Assembly (NCBI GenBank): GCA_023105745.1
Contig: JALGQZ010000011.1
Span: 45,352,698 to 45,416,697, forward strand
From: Austropuccinia psidii
Taxonomy: Eukaryota; Basidiomycota; Pucciniomycetes; Pucciniales; Sphaerophragmiaceae
Reading direction: 5' to 3'
DNA length: 64,000 nucleotides
Shown here: positions 34,830 to 47,426 of the stretch, in pieces
How positions within the stretch are numbered: position 1 is the stretch's first letter
How the letters are laid out: every line of letters begins with the position of its first letter
Position numbers and translations under genes: made by a program
Notes under the pieces: generated by a model
Seen by the model: the letters and a program-made list of their open reading frames with translations, nothing else
Told to the model about the DNA's origin: nothing
Databases searched by the model: none

Positions 34830-36690
34830 CCAATTATAACATGCAATTAAGGAGGTAATTTTCTTCCTGATTTGACTCCTAAATCTATAATACCAAGATA
34901 TTAAAATTTAGATTGACAGATTTTATATATTGATATTATTATGAATATAATCAGTCATAGAAACCAGTAGTTTTTGGCCTCTTGGCGCATCTCTTGTAAA
35001 TATTGAGGAATATGCACATAACTGGACATTCCTTATAATCTTGGGGATATTTTTGATGAATTATTTGGGAGCTATTCCTTTGTTATTAGTTTTCTTTTAC
35101 CCCAAAAAGTCATTTCATTTGATATTTGGGTCCAAGCACCCCAATCAGAATGGGATTGCTCTATGTTTTGCTTGTGCATTATTTATGATTAATTGAGAGT
35201 CTGATAAGATGGATTTGGTAAAGAATTAATTAAATTCAAACCACATACCTTCAGGAAAAGTTGAAGGTGAATTTGTGATGACTGTACTAAGGGCAATAAT
35301 GCTTTCACTTTATGAGAACTCCATATCAGAAACCTCAAGATAACTCATTTTACCATGAAGACCCAAATGAGAGATGTTAATATTGGTTTCCATATATAAC
35401 AAAACAAGTTATTGTATATGAATATGATGAATCTCCTTAAAAGCAAAGTATTTTGATGAAGGAATGATTTCTTGAAATATAAAGTATGGTTGTAATTTGA
35501 ATCCATAAAGTCAAAACAGCTCCCCTTCTATCTAATAAATGAGGAGAAAAATGATGGTCAGCATGTGGCTATTAAATTGTTTCTCTAGAAGATTCTGGTT
35601 ATTCCATGTAGAAAGAACCCAAAATACTTTTACACATAAGTGAACCTATAGAATCTTATATTTTTTTCCCTTAAGTCTTGAGCCCAATAAGAGCTGTGAT
35701 TAGACACAATTTGAACACTGGTAACCAAGATTTTTATTTCTGTTATGAGCTTCCACATCAATAAAGAAGCTATTTAATCAATATATACAAGGAACTGAAA
35801 AATGACACATCCTTCAAAGTGTATTTAGAATTGGTGATAAATTTGGTTTTCATTTTGAAATGAAGAAAACTTAAAAAATAATCTTCTTGGAACAGAGCTG
35901 TGTCTTACAATCCATTTGAGTATGATTCCATTTTGCTATCAAGACATTTGTTGAGCTAAAAATCCTAAACCATTATTAATGTGACTCATAGGACTAATCA
36001 GAATTCTCTAGAAAACTCTATTAAGCCTTTTTTTACTATAACCAAGAATTACCAATATCAGCCTGCTTAAACTCAAAAGGTCTCACTCTTTTCTAAAATA
36101 TATTAATCCAATAGTTACTCTTAGACCCACAAGTTGCTCATATTAATTGATATTCCGAAAAAAAATGTATTAATTTTTTAGATATTTATTTCTCCAAAGC
36201 CTTGATTCTGCCAAACAGTAATCTCATCAACCAACTTATGTTGCCAACTTTTGATTTTAAGCCTTATTAGTCCTAATTAAATTATCATTCAGACCGTTTT
36301 AATTAGTCAGAGTGCTCATATCCTTCTCAAAACACCAAATTAATTCCTAGGAAAACATTTCACCACCTCAATGTTTGACCTCTGCTATGGTATCATCACA
36401 ACCCATGGAAGCTTGGAATCTAGAGAAATCTCAGAAAACTGAATACAAAACTAATATTAATAAGCTAAGATAAACTAATTATCCCATTTTTCATTACAAT
36501 CCAGGCTTTGTGGATAATCATTAAAAACTCCCCTCATTACTGACCCAGATAAATATTATTTCTTCACAGGATGTAAGCTTCCATATATTTATATTAAGCC
36601 AATATTTTTCCTGATTAAAATCACTCTATAGTAGCACTAGAGCCACATCCACAATCCAGGTTCAATGATTTAGATACCCTAATACTTTTT
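34830..36690. other. AT-rich DNA with no supported gene
   Basis: No ORF of note. On the minus strand around 35400-35160 a short stretch (ALSTVITNSPSTFPEG then SDSQLIINNAQAKHRAI) is faintly like an RNase H domain of a retroelement, and 36000-35700 has a SHSSYWAQD-like segment. This is too weak to call. Confidence 0.4.
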
Positions 36691-37829
36691 GCACAGTATT
36701 GGTCCAAAAAAACATGGTTATGTATTAACAAAGAAAAACTTGCACCAAGGGAAGAATGTTTACTTGGCATGTGACCAGTGTGGTGAGAATATAAGCTTTA
36801 AAGAACTTTAACAGAGGATTTCAACAAATAACTGAAGATTAAATTTTAGTATCAGAGGCTCTATTCCTTCTTCCAGTAAGTCATCTCATATACTGTAAGG
36901 CTTTATTGTAAACCTAAAACTAAGGTGATATCCATGCTGAGACCTTTGTAATACTTAATCTAGCTAGGAAAATTCATTGGGATTTAGTTCCACTAGGGAG
37001 CCTCCATTATCATTCACCCTCTACAACCCCATCAGTACATCCCATACATTTTCAGCTTAATGAAAAGAACAGGCCCAAGTGGAAGGAGTAAGGAAGTCAA
37101 ATGTTTAGACCAATAAGATTTTAATCCAGATTTATGACCAAGGAAATACTTGTACCACAATAAGAGGTCTTTAAAATGACAAAGTATTCTTATCAATAAA
37201 GAAAAGGAAAGGGAAATCCCAACTGGTATATCTCATAAATATTCTTAAATAGAGCAATTGGATCCATAATAATCAGATAAATACAAATGAAAATATTACC
37301 AACCTATTCTTTGCACACCCAGCCTAAATTTAATTGTAATGTGTATATCAAAATTCTATTTTCATTTATGCAACTTATTTTACACTTAAGTAAAACTTAC
37401 CACTTTTTCATATGGTTGTCCAAACTGCAACTGGTCACACCTTCTCATCAGCTTTCTTCTACATGTATCAGGACAATTATGATGGATAAATATGGGCCCT
37501 TAAAAAGCTCAAAAAGATTTTTTAAGCCAACAATACTTCCCAAGGCTATTATCACAGAGCATGAAAAGGGGCTGAAGTTGGCCATTGAATTGGTCTTTCC
37601 TAGCTCAATAAAGAACTATTCCACATGGCAAATTAGCAAAATTCTTATACAAAACTGTTTAGAATCTTTTCAATAGGATGATTAGAATGATGATGAGATT
37701 TCCTGGAATCTACTGGTCAGCTCTAAATCAGCTGACAAATATGTTAAATTTCTTGAAAAACTCGAAGAAAAGTCAAATAATTACTTAGGTGTATGGGTAT
37801 ATGTATCAATAGCTCATGAATTGTATTAA

Positions 37830-38943
37830 AATGAAGAGGAAAGCCACTTCTTTCCAAGTATATAATTTTCATTACCATATGAGAAGTAATTCAAGAGTAA
37901 TGTAAGCTCAAAACAAGAACTGATAATAAAAATTAATTTTCACCTCTCATCTAACTCTACAGTTTTAGTGTGAGATACCTAAAGTGGGGTCTCTTTGGAA
38001 AGTGCACAATTAGGGATTTCTGATGGTGCCATCCATTTCCTCATAACTTATTGAGAAAAAATGCTTTGGAGAAAACAAGGTCATTACAGGATTCATAGCA
38101 AATCCACAAATTGATAATTGAACTTATAATTGGTATAACTTTGCCATATTTGATGCTATCTGTACCAAATGGGTAACCATTGAGTAGTACCCATAATGGG
38201 CTACAAAATGAGCCACTTTTGAGCTTTCTACCTTTCAAACTGAAAATGATATACAGGCTTTAATATTGTAATCCCACACTAGCCAGTATGGGATCTTACT
38301 GTGGGGCAACTGTCCATAAAATTGAATTAAATGATGTTCATTATTTAATTTCCCGTAAGCTGAAAAAAAGAGTCATACAGTAATTTTCTGTACAGCTTCT
38401 GAGGCATCAGAAGCGCCAAAATACACCTGTAAGCTTTATTGGTGAATATCTTCACCCTGTATAGGGTAAAAAGGGCAACCTGTGATTCTAAAACCACATT
38501 TCCACACAGTTCCAGTCTATATTGAGTGTATAGAGCCACAAGAAAATCCAAAGTAGTGAAAATATTCACTTTTTGGTCATGTGCAGAGGTAAAAAACCTC
38601 CCACCACCCTAAAATAGGATAAAAGGAGGCTCTTCCTCACCAAAATTTTAATCAATCATACTGTTCTTAGTATTCTTATGTGTTATAGCTTCTTGGAGAA
38701 GTGGTACTCTTAGAATATAAAAGGTATAAATATATTCTTTAATTATTTTAGGGTTTATCATTGTAAACTAACAGTTAAACACTGCACCCAGGGATATCAG
38801 TAGCACTCACCATCACTAAAATCTTTAGCATAGCACTTTTTGACCATTTTAACATTAATTTATCATCATCATTTTTGTGTAACACTCAAAGGGATGGTTT
38901 TTTATTATAATTTTAAAGCTATATCATTGAGTCACTCTGACCA
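37830..38943 (+). repeat. LTR relic related to the solo LTR at 42639-44057
   Basis: Aligns by eye with 42760-44057: shared blocks include CTACAGTTTTAGTGTGAGATACCTAAAGTGGGGTCT (split here only for length), CATAACTTTGCCATA, TAAGATAAAAGGAGGC versus TAGGATAAAAGGAGGC, and CTGCACCCAGGG.TTCA/ATCA. It is more diverged and its left end is unclear, because MULE coding sequence can be read up to about 37820. No target duplication was recognised. Confidence 0.65.
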
Positions 38944-38967
38944 AAAATCTGATTGATAATCTTTTTA

Positions 38968-40720
38968 GGGTGTTGGTAAAAACATGTAAGAGCTTACTTT
39001 TTTTTACTAAAAACTTATGTGTTTTGGCCATAAATTGGTAAAAACACGTAAGGGGTGCCCTGGGCCCATTTTTAATTAAAAATGAAACACAATCACACCT
39101 GTATTGGGCCAAAACATGCCCAAAAGAGGTTTTTCCCCCACAAAACCTCTCCAACTCCAAATTGTTTCAGATTTTTTTGCCCCGCCCCCCCCCAAAAAAC
39201 AAGCCCAAACACCCCAATAATCCACATTATCCCCACCCCAAAGCATTGTTCATTTGTCAAAGCAATTATCACACAAGTGATGAATGCTCCAAGCTGTTTG
39301 TGAGTTTCTGATTCTTTTTAATGTAATTTTCTGTGGTTTATTTTGATATTTATTCATTTTTTGAACTTATCTTATCAGATAACTGGCTCAGAAGACTTGC
39401 CCAAGTTTACATTGAAATACACCTTCAAGGCCATCAATGTCCAGGGTGATGGAAACTGTGGCTACAGAACAGTATCCCACTTTATTTAAAAGACTCAAGA
39501 TCAATGGGCTGATGTCAGAGGTGACTTGGCTGAAGAAATTCACCAAAATAAAGACCTTTATGAAGCCATGAACACCTTAATTCCCTCAGTATCCTCTTAT
39601 TTGGAAATAATTGAATGGTATGAAGATGTTGGCCAGGCTCCAAAAAGCAAGTGGATGTCCATGCCTGACATGGGGGATCCAATTGCAAATAAGTATAAAA
39701 GACCAGTTTTCTTTTATTCCACAGCCAAATATTTTCTTTTTTCCCTTATTTCTGTCCTCCAAATGATAATCCCCCCATTTTCATCTGCTTCTTGAATAGT
39801 TGTGCTCATTTTGTTCCTTTGGACATCATCATTTCTAAAGGTTATCCAGTACCCCCCATTACTGTGAACTGGGAGATTCATGCCCAAAAACAAGCCCTGT
39901 GGTGGGCTGATAAATTCAAGAAACACAGAATGTTGTATTTGTCCAATCTTCCTCCCCCCTCTCAGAAAAAATCCACTATTTTGGAGGTTGATTCTGATTG
40001 AGTGATTTTTGTATATACAATTTATGCCAATTATCCCCCTCCTCAGTCATTTTTATTGCTTAAATCCCACCTCAGTCTCCTTTTTTATCAAACATGTGGA
40101 AGATTTGTACTTGAAAATATTCATATTACACACAAGAAAAAAAACAGTTGAAAAAAACACTCATTGCGCCTTCACTTGTTGTCCCACCAAAAAAATCTTC
40201 CCAATTCATGAACTTCTGGTTCTTTATTTTCCAGATTGAACTCTTTAATTTAAAGAACAAATGAAGAAAATTCATAAGTGGGAAGTTATTAAATTCACTT
40301 TTAAAAAAAAAGAATTACAATGACAGGAAAAAACATTTGAAAAAAAACCCTTTTTGCGCCTTCACTTGTCCCACCCAATAAAATTCCCAAAATTATGGGA
40401 TTCTGGTGCTTTATTCTTCACATTGAACCCTTCATTTTAAAAAAAAAATCAAGGAAATTCATAAGTGGGAGGATTTTAAATGAATTTTTGAAAAAAATAT
40501 CCCATTTTGGCATATTGGCCAAATTGGTGAAATTTGGCAAAAAAATTTGTGCTTATTGACATTCCAAGTTGGGAAAAATATGGCAAAAAATTCTCAAAAC
40601 TGAGCCTGAGGAACGTTTTATGAAAAATAAGGTCACTTACATGTTGTTACCATAAATTGGTAAAAACACGTAAGGGCTTACTTGTTTTTACTAAAAGCTT
40701 ACGTGTGTTTACCAACACTC
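38968..40720. mobile_element. TIR element, family A copy 2, carrying an OTU-domain ORF
   Basis: Ends GGGTGTTGGTAAAAACATGTAAG (left, shown in part) and GTGTTTACCAACACTC (right) with TA on both sides (38966-38967, 40721-40722). Both ends contain the GTAAAAACACGTAAG motif in several copies, as in the element at 377-1899, and the right third is homologous to that element's left third in reverse complement. The middle encodes a decayed OTU protease. The segment 40135-40310 is duplicated at 40320-40490 (GCGCCTTCACTTGT, then ATTCATAAGTGGGA). No transposase is visible, so it depends on another element for movement. It sits inside the MULE-OTU relic, just upstream of that gene's own OTU domain. Confidence 0.75.
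39360..40001 (+). pseudogene. OTU-type cysteine protease ORF inside the TIR element
   Basis: OTU proteases cleave ubiquitin or related linkages; here the domain is transposon cargo. The reading begins near 39400 (FKAINVQGDGNCGYRTVSHF, with the catalytic D-G-N-C). It meets a TAA at 39487-39489, continues in the same frame (WADVRGDLAEEIHQNKD, then KWMSMPDMGDPIANKYKRPV), and shifts frame near 39750 into FICFLNSCAHFVPLDI (the position expected for the catalytic His) and EIHAQKQALWWADKFKK. One stop and one frameshift make it inactive as it stands. The family call rests on the DGNC box and the MPDMGDPIA..Y.RPV block typical of rust OTU proteins. Confidence 0.7.
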
Positions 40721-41240
40721 TATTTTTAATCCTCCTGAATATGGGAATTGTCAGTTTCATGTGGTGGAAAAGAGATTGTCACTTTCAAGCACAAAAGAGG
40801 CAAAGAGTTTGAGAGAAGTGAGACAAGGGTTTTTAGAAGAAATTGATACGAATTGTAATTATTACAGCAAAATATTGGTAGGAGGAGTGTAAATGGATAA
40901 GAAAAGAGATAATCTGGTGGCTAGACCAATTACAAAAATGTATAATTGGTTAAGTAAATTGGATCATGGACCAATATCAACAAATACATATAAGCACCCA
41001 TTTATTATTTAAATCCAGATTAGAAGAACTACCCACCCAAGAAATTCCTTCCAGCCCTCTGCAGAGCATGTGAAGATTCCATTCTGCACCCAATCATCCT
41101 AGGTCATATAATTGGGAATCATTGGATACTTATTATTTTCAATTAATATGAGATAGAAAAATTAACTCTTCCTGAATTGCCACCAAAGTGGCCTGGGGCA
41201 CATTCACATGAGCTGGAATCAAAGTGGAGAGTAATATATT

Positions 41241-42633
41241 ACTAATCAATAAAGTTATTCTGAAAATATAGACAGATTACTTGCATATAGAAAATTAATT
41301 TTGTGTTTACATTTTGAAAGATTGGTAGCATTTCTGAGATCAACCACCCATTTTTCATTGATTTAATAGTCACGAGGATGAGTTGATTCAGAAAAAGACA
41401 TCCCTGGAAGGCATAAAGGTATATATGAGACCAAATTCTCATACATAGGCATAGGCATATATGTAAGGTGGAGGCGTCAAAATATCATGCCCCTAAATTA
41501 TTTATGTTATCAACAAAGAGATTTTTCATTAGAAATATTCATTTTCTATACTCAGAATAGAGTCATAGTCAATGTATGCTTTCATGTTATCTAAAAAATG
41601 TATCTGCTAGTAATTAAAGGAATCTTTTAAGATTTCATAGCTTATGGATCCATTAGAGAGTAAATTATAAGTTTTGTGGAAATTCTGATAGTTAAGTATC
41701 TTTCTTTCCAAAAACCTCTAAATATCTCAAGCGTATTTAATTAAATCCATTTAAACTAATGAGATAATATTAAAATATGTTTGAATTTACTTTAAATTCA
41801 TCAAATATGCATTAACATTATTATATATACAGTTGATTTTGTATCAGATTGAATTTTTAGTAACATCTTCATAATCCTATTTCAAAGAAATTTCATCAAG
41901 TTAACATTATCACTTATGTTTAGGCTCTTTTTCATTTGAAGAATATAATACTTCAGCTCTAGAATTCAAAGCCTTCTTACTTTCATACAATTACAGACTT
42001 TTTTCATTCCCTCAATTGAAGGAAAAATCCCACATATGGGTGAACACCCATCCTATAATGATCTGGGACCCTTCCTTTTAACTAGATAAAACCCGGGATT
42101 TCAATTTTTGTTAGTATTCCAAGTTCTTCCAAGCCACTGGAATATTACAGAATTTCCAAGATTTTCTTCCTTTTTTCAACTTCTTGGAGTGAGTAGATAA
42201 TATATTGTATGATAATCATTTCCATTTATCTTTTAATTATCAAATAAATATCTTTCAACATGAAAATTTAATCTCAATATTAATTTTACATTTAGACAAT
42301 TCCAGATTTTTTGAAGGCCCCAAAAATTCAAAAACACTGTTAAATATGAGAAGTGCCTTGATATTTCTTTATTTATGTCTCATTTTTCATGTTTAAGAAA
42401 TATTAATTCTTATTTTTTTTTTGAAATCTGGCTCACAAATATCAAAATAAGATATTTCAAACCAAGGTTTTTTCTGAAGAAAATGGATTGATAATAATTT
42501 TTGTTTCTTATATTTTGAAATTGCTCAAACCTCAGGAAAAAAAATATAAAGGCTTTTCTATTTTATTTGAATAAAATTATTTCTTGAAATATACAAAAAC
42601 TTGTGTATATTGCTTTAGTTATTTGTTAAAATT
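41241..42633. other. AT-rich DNA, no gene recognised
   Basis: No coding block or repeat pair recognised between the end of the OTU relic and the solo LTR. Short ORFs here have no conserved motif. Confidence 0.5.
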
Positions 42634-42638
42634 CCTAG

Positions 42639-44057
42639 TGCCAGCCTGTGACTCAGAACCAGAGCACAAGCATGACAGCCAAATACCATAAATCAATGGT
42701 ATAGCCAAGATACCACTACAACATGGAGCTGAGGCAAGCAAGCTAAAAAGGTATCAAAAGAATGAGGAAACTCACCCCTTTCCAAATATACAAGTCCCAT
42801 AATCATAGGACAAGGAATAACAAAGTTATTCCTGCTCAAAGCTGTTTCTGAGCATAAACCTTAATTTTCACCTCTGATCTGAAATACAGAGGAAGAGGCT
42901 TAACCCCATCAAATGGGTATTCATAATGAAGCTCTAAGTCAGGGATATCCAATGGTACTAGCCAAACTGAGCTAGCACCAGAATTACAGAAGTTATGACC
43001 AAAATAAGGTCAAATAAGGGAGAATAAAGTATTCCCCTCTCATCTAACTTCTACAGTTTTAGTGTGAGATACCTAAAGTGGGGTCTTTTTGAAAAAAGCT
43101 CAATCAGGGCTATCTGTTGGTGCCATCCATTTTCCCATATCTCATCTAGAAAAAAAAATTATGGGGCAAACAAGCTTCATCCAGTTTTTAAGCAAAACAT
43201 ACATATGTACAAAAAATCTTGTACATGGCATAACTTTGCCATACTTAATGATAGCCATATCAAATGAGGTACCATTGTGTAGAAAACATCCAGGGCTACA
43301 CAATGAATTAAGTTTGAGCTTGATATCTCAAAAACTGACAAAGATATGGCAGCTTTAAGCTCAAAATCCCACATTTAGACCAATACAGTCTTACTGTGGG
43401 ATATTCTGCCATAAGTATTATTATGAGGTGTCAAATAGACAAAGAAGAATGTTTATACTTCAATACCTCATAATTAATTCAACACTGGAGTCCCATACAG
43501 GTTTTGTACAGCATTCTACCTGTCATACATGTCAGAAGAGGGCTATGTGGTCCCCAAATGAAAATTTTCACCCTGTATTGGTGAAAACTGCCCAGATGTG
43601 GTTTCAAAACCACATCTGAGCGCCAAACAGAGCATATAGGCACTATGAAAACCAAAATCCAGTACTCTGAAGTGAAAAACTCTTCACTTCCTCTATGTAG
43701 ATGGTCTAGAGGGCCATTCCCCCCCAATTTAAGATAAAAGGAGGCCTTTTCTCCACCAGAAAAGGTTTACACATCATGCTCTTTAATTCCTACGTAGTAC
43801 AACTGTCAAAAACAGTTATACCCTTGGAAAATAATCAGGTTATACTATAAGCTTTAGTATTGTAGACTTTATTATTGTAACCCAACAGGTAAAGCTGCAC
43901 CCAGGGCTTTCAATAGTGCTCACCACCACTAATAATTATTAGTAAAGCCCTTTAATTTTAGTAAAAAACTATTTTTTAACATTATTATCTGTGCCACAGT
44001 CATAATTTAGGTTGTAAATACTCTTTATTATCACCTCTTCATAGACTCACCCTGACA
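42639..44057. repeat. Solo LTR with perfect 5-bp target duplication
   Basis: Starts TGCCAGCCTGTGACTC and ends CACCCTGACA (TG...CA), and is flanked by CCTAG at 42634-42638 and 44058-44062. It contains no protein-coding remnants and no partner LTR in direct continuity, so it is a solo LTR. A more decayed relative lies at about 37830-38943. Orientation cannot be fixed without an internal region. Confidence 0.8.
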
Positions 44058-44062
44058 CCTAG

Positions 44063-46985
44063 AAATTAAGTATTATTCTTATTTTTTCAATTTCTGATTC
44101 CTTTTTATCATTAATCAGTCTCATTTATTTCTACTATAATCACCAAAATTCATCCTTTTGAAAAAAATATTCTTTCACTTTGGCTTGTTTGGAGGTTTTA
44201 TTTATCAGCTCAAAAAATAATTAGTGCACTCTAGGCAATAAAGCCCCTCCTAGTGGATGGAATAAGTAAGTTTCTACAAAAATTATAGTAAATTGCCCAA
44301 AATGGCAACTACTGTAAATTTGTTGATGATTGTTGACAGTATTACATAAGCATGAATTAATGTTCCTGTACTGTAATAAACTAGACCTATGTAAAAAAAT
44401 ACCAAATTCAAAAAATGATTAATGATTAAGGAATGAAGACCAAAATGTTATATTTTTCATCTTTTATGCCTTTAATTTTTTTTATTTTTCACCTTCAATT
44501 ATAGTTAATCTTATGGGAATGGAAATAGATAGTGTGAATATTGCATATTTTCTCAATATTTAAAGCTTTAAATAATTCACAGAGATTTTATTGATTTAAA
44601 TCCTCCTTAATAAATCAAATAGACTTGATCATTGAGCTTATTGTTGAAAAAACTTGTGGTTTTCTATTAATTAATCTTTGGAAGAAAATAAGAGTAACCT
44701 TGAATTAGCTTACTATTCTTTAAAACTCCATAATTAAGAACTTTATTTTATTGAGAGTAATTTACCAAGAATTATAAGATTTAAAGATACCTTTTTGGGG
44801 GCTTTAAGCACTGAAATTGATAAGATTCACAAGATAAATGACCTTCATTATGTCTTGACTGACCAAATAAGTTAATTTTCAGGATACTTACATATGAGTG
44901 CTGAGAATTTGGAAAATTAATTTAGGAGGAAATTAATCTATCTCACAATATTGTAAGTTTTTTTCCAAAAATACGCACTTGAGAATTGTTTGTATCATGT
45001 TTCTTCTACAAATTTATACTATAAGATTTAAGAGGAAATTAATTTCTCTCGTAATATTTTTTTTCAAAAAGATATAGTTGAGAGCTTTATGTATTGTGTG
45101 GCTTCCACAAATTCATATCATAGGTAATTGAGTAAAAATACTTTTTTTTCTCCATATTCAGAGGAACAATATATATCAATTAATAGAAATCCAAATCTAA
45201 GATATTTTCAATTCTTAAAACTACGTATGGCTTCCTTATAATGTAGCGATTCTTACTAATGGAGTACATAAATCTCTATATATTTGTACTGTAATTTTTC
45301 ATGATTTTTAGATATTATCTTTTATGTTGAAGATAGCAGAAGATTTCAATTTCCAGAGCATGATGGCCTTAGTATAAAGTCTTATGAAATATGAATTGAA
45401 AATAAATAAGAGAATAAATAGAGGTGTATAATTTAAATTCAGGTTTACAAACTAATTTGTTTAAAATATTAGTTCTTTCATAGTGGGTTGAGAGCCAGGC
45501 ATGCTATAGTAAAGGAGTAATACCCTCAAAGGATGAATATGAAAAATCTTTTGGTAGATATATAATTACAAAGAAGAGCTAATAATAAAAACATCACGAT
45601 ATTTAGTATTTGAAACTTAATTGGTAATTGCTAAAGACATATGAAACTCATTTTTCATCTATATCGATATGGATTTTTGTTGTATTTTCTATCCCTTTTA
45701 TACCAATTTTATGAGTGAAGAGTACCGAAAGAAAAGAAGGAGATTAATTGATGATTATTTAAATTAAATTGAAGATAAGCTAATGGGAGCTGAGAAGTTT
45801 AAAAACTAATTTCAGGTTTTTTCCCATGTTGGACACATGTTCAATTGATAATCTTACCCATGTTGAAACTTGTGACTGACCTTAAGCCCACACCCCCAGG
45901 GTCTTTCATTTTTTTCATTTTTGTTATAATTATGAATTAGACCAGGTTAATTTAAATCACTTTAGAAACCTCAAATCAATTTTTTTTGAAGAACTCATCA
46001 GTATTTTAATACAATTCCCTTTCCTTATAAAAAGTTCTATGAGCACATGAGCAAGACCTTCCTTGAAAAAAGTTTCACAATTATTTATCATATTTTTATC
46101 TGCTTAAAAATGTTTCTCAATCCTTTTGAGGCCTTTGTTAAAGTTGGATTGTGTTCCAATCCATGCAGCTCATTAACCCAGAGGAACCTCCCTTTTGAAG
46201 GACCTGAGAAATTTGGCTATGCTCACATTAGTTCGGCTGCTTCAGATATGACTTTTGAATTGAATGGATAGATGGCTTTCATAGCATTTCCTGGCGCTTG
46301 GATTAAGGTAATAAGGCTCAAAAGAAGGTTTTTTGAAAATAATACAAGGAATTCTCCATTGGAATCAGACCCAATTCACTCACACTTTATTTGAAATTGA
46401 TAGCTAATCTTTAAGGTTTAGACGTATATTTCATTATTGGGAGCCCCTTTCATCTTTATCAACTCATTAATAAAAGAAAGAATGGATTTTTATGTCCTTA
46501 AAAAGCGTTTGAAGTCCAAATCACTGGTGGTAAATCAGAATTGAAGTAAATATTCTCCTCTTTCTGTATGGCAAAAATGACCCCCATGGTAACTCTTCAA
46601 GAAAAATACATAATCATAGATTAAGTTGATTGTATTTTTAATACTTACTAAGCAAGAAAAAAATTGGTGAATTGATTCTTAGGATCATTTTAGGAGCTCA
46701 AAATCCAATCTAACATGAATTCTCAGTTGTATCTCGAAAGAATTTGGAAGGATGGAATAAAAATCATATGTGATAAAGTATTGAGAGGCTCATTAAATGT
46801 TTCTTTAGACCACCTCACAGATTCTTCAAGTATAAATGGCTTTTTGAGGCTTTCAGAGGAGTATTTTTGGCTATATGAATACCAAAAAAACAAGCTTGAT
46901 TGGTCCACTAAAAGAAGATTTGAGCACAAAATCCAAAAGGGCTTGTTGAGAGAGCAATCTTCAAAAGTCAAGAAACCAAGTCCAT
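44063..46985. other. Mostly AT-rich; weak coding-like stretch near 46.0-47.0 kb
   Basis: No gene recognised. Two plus-strand ORFs near the right (46047-46271; 46715-46987) have balanced amino-acid composition (for example LRLSEEYFWLYEYQ) but match nothing I know. They may be remnants of a host gene exon or of the copia element's flank. The rest is AT-rich with no repeat found. Confidence 0.4.
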
Positions 46986-47226
46986 AGAAGAACTTAGTGA
47001 TTGACATGAAAAGTTGATTGAAAAGAACTACAAAGTGCAAGATGAACTAATAGGGTATAAAACGCGAATAGAAGTCAGTTTAGATGGAATACGAAAGAAA
47101 GAAATCAAAACAAAAGCACATACAGTGGAAAAAGAAATGAACAAACGTAGGAGGAAACACAAAACAATAGATACGATGTACCTAGTGGATTACAAAAGAA
47201 TAACTAAATGCAAGAGAGCTCTTGCA

Positions 47227-47234
47227 TATAAATA
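47227..47234 (+). promoter_or_regulatory. TATA box of the copia 5' LTR
   Basis: TATAAATA about 140 bp upstream of the primer-binding-site-like sequence, in the position expected for the LTR promoter. The exact transcription start is not visible. Confidence 0.5.
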
Positions 47235-47426
47235 GAGAGTCAAGATTAATCATGTTGTAGATCAGAATATCTTTTTTTTATTGTGTAACTTTCATATTAT
47301 ATTATCATTATCTATTTTCATTAAGTGAATGAAAAAACCAAAACATATTAAATCAATTTCGTTTACACATTATCAGTACCAGAGTACTCGCCAAAAGATA
47401 AGGTACCCAACTCTTACTAGACCACT

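Larger units (their letters stand above)
36700..41240 (+). pseudogene. MULE transposase with C-terminal OTU protease domain, relic broken by two insertions
   Basis: Read through stops and frameshifts on the plus strand. FAR1-like head at about 36710-36790 (GYVLTKKNLHQGKNVYLACD). HIS-rich linker 36975-37065 (HPIHFQLNE). MULE catalytic region 37285-37820 (NITNLFFAHP, TFSSAFFYMYQDNYDG, IWALKKLKKIF, then PKAIITEHEKGLKLAIELVF, equivalent to the TDRELALMNAI region, and WQIS for WHIS). An LTR relic (about 37830-38943) and a TIR element (38968-40720) follow. The OTU domain resumes at 40730-41240 (YGNCQFHVV with the catalytic Cys, VRQGFLEEID, and IIGNHWILIIF with the catalytic His). The OTU Asp of D-G-N-C is Tyr here. 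MULE-OTU fusions are known to me from rust fungi. The gene is inactive. Confidence 0.65.

Noticed and set aside
35160..35400. RNase H-like fragment of a LINE
   Set aside because: Only a short SDSQ-type match with stops around it; not enough to call an element.
37714..38943. LTR start at TGGTCAG, an inverted match to the CTGACCA end
   Set aside because: MULE coding sequence can be read through 37714 up to about 37820, and there is no target duplication; the 7-bp match is probably chance.
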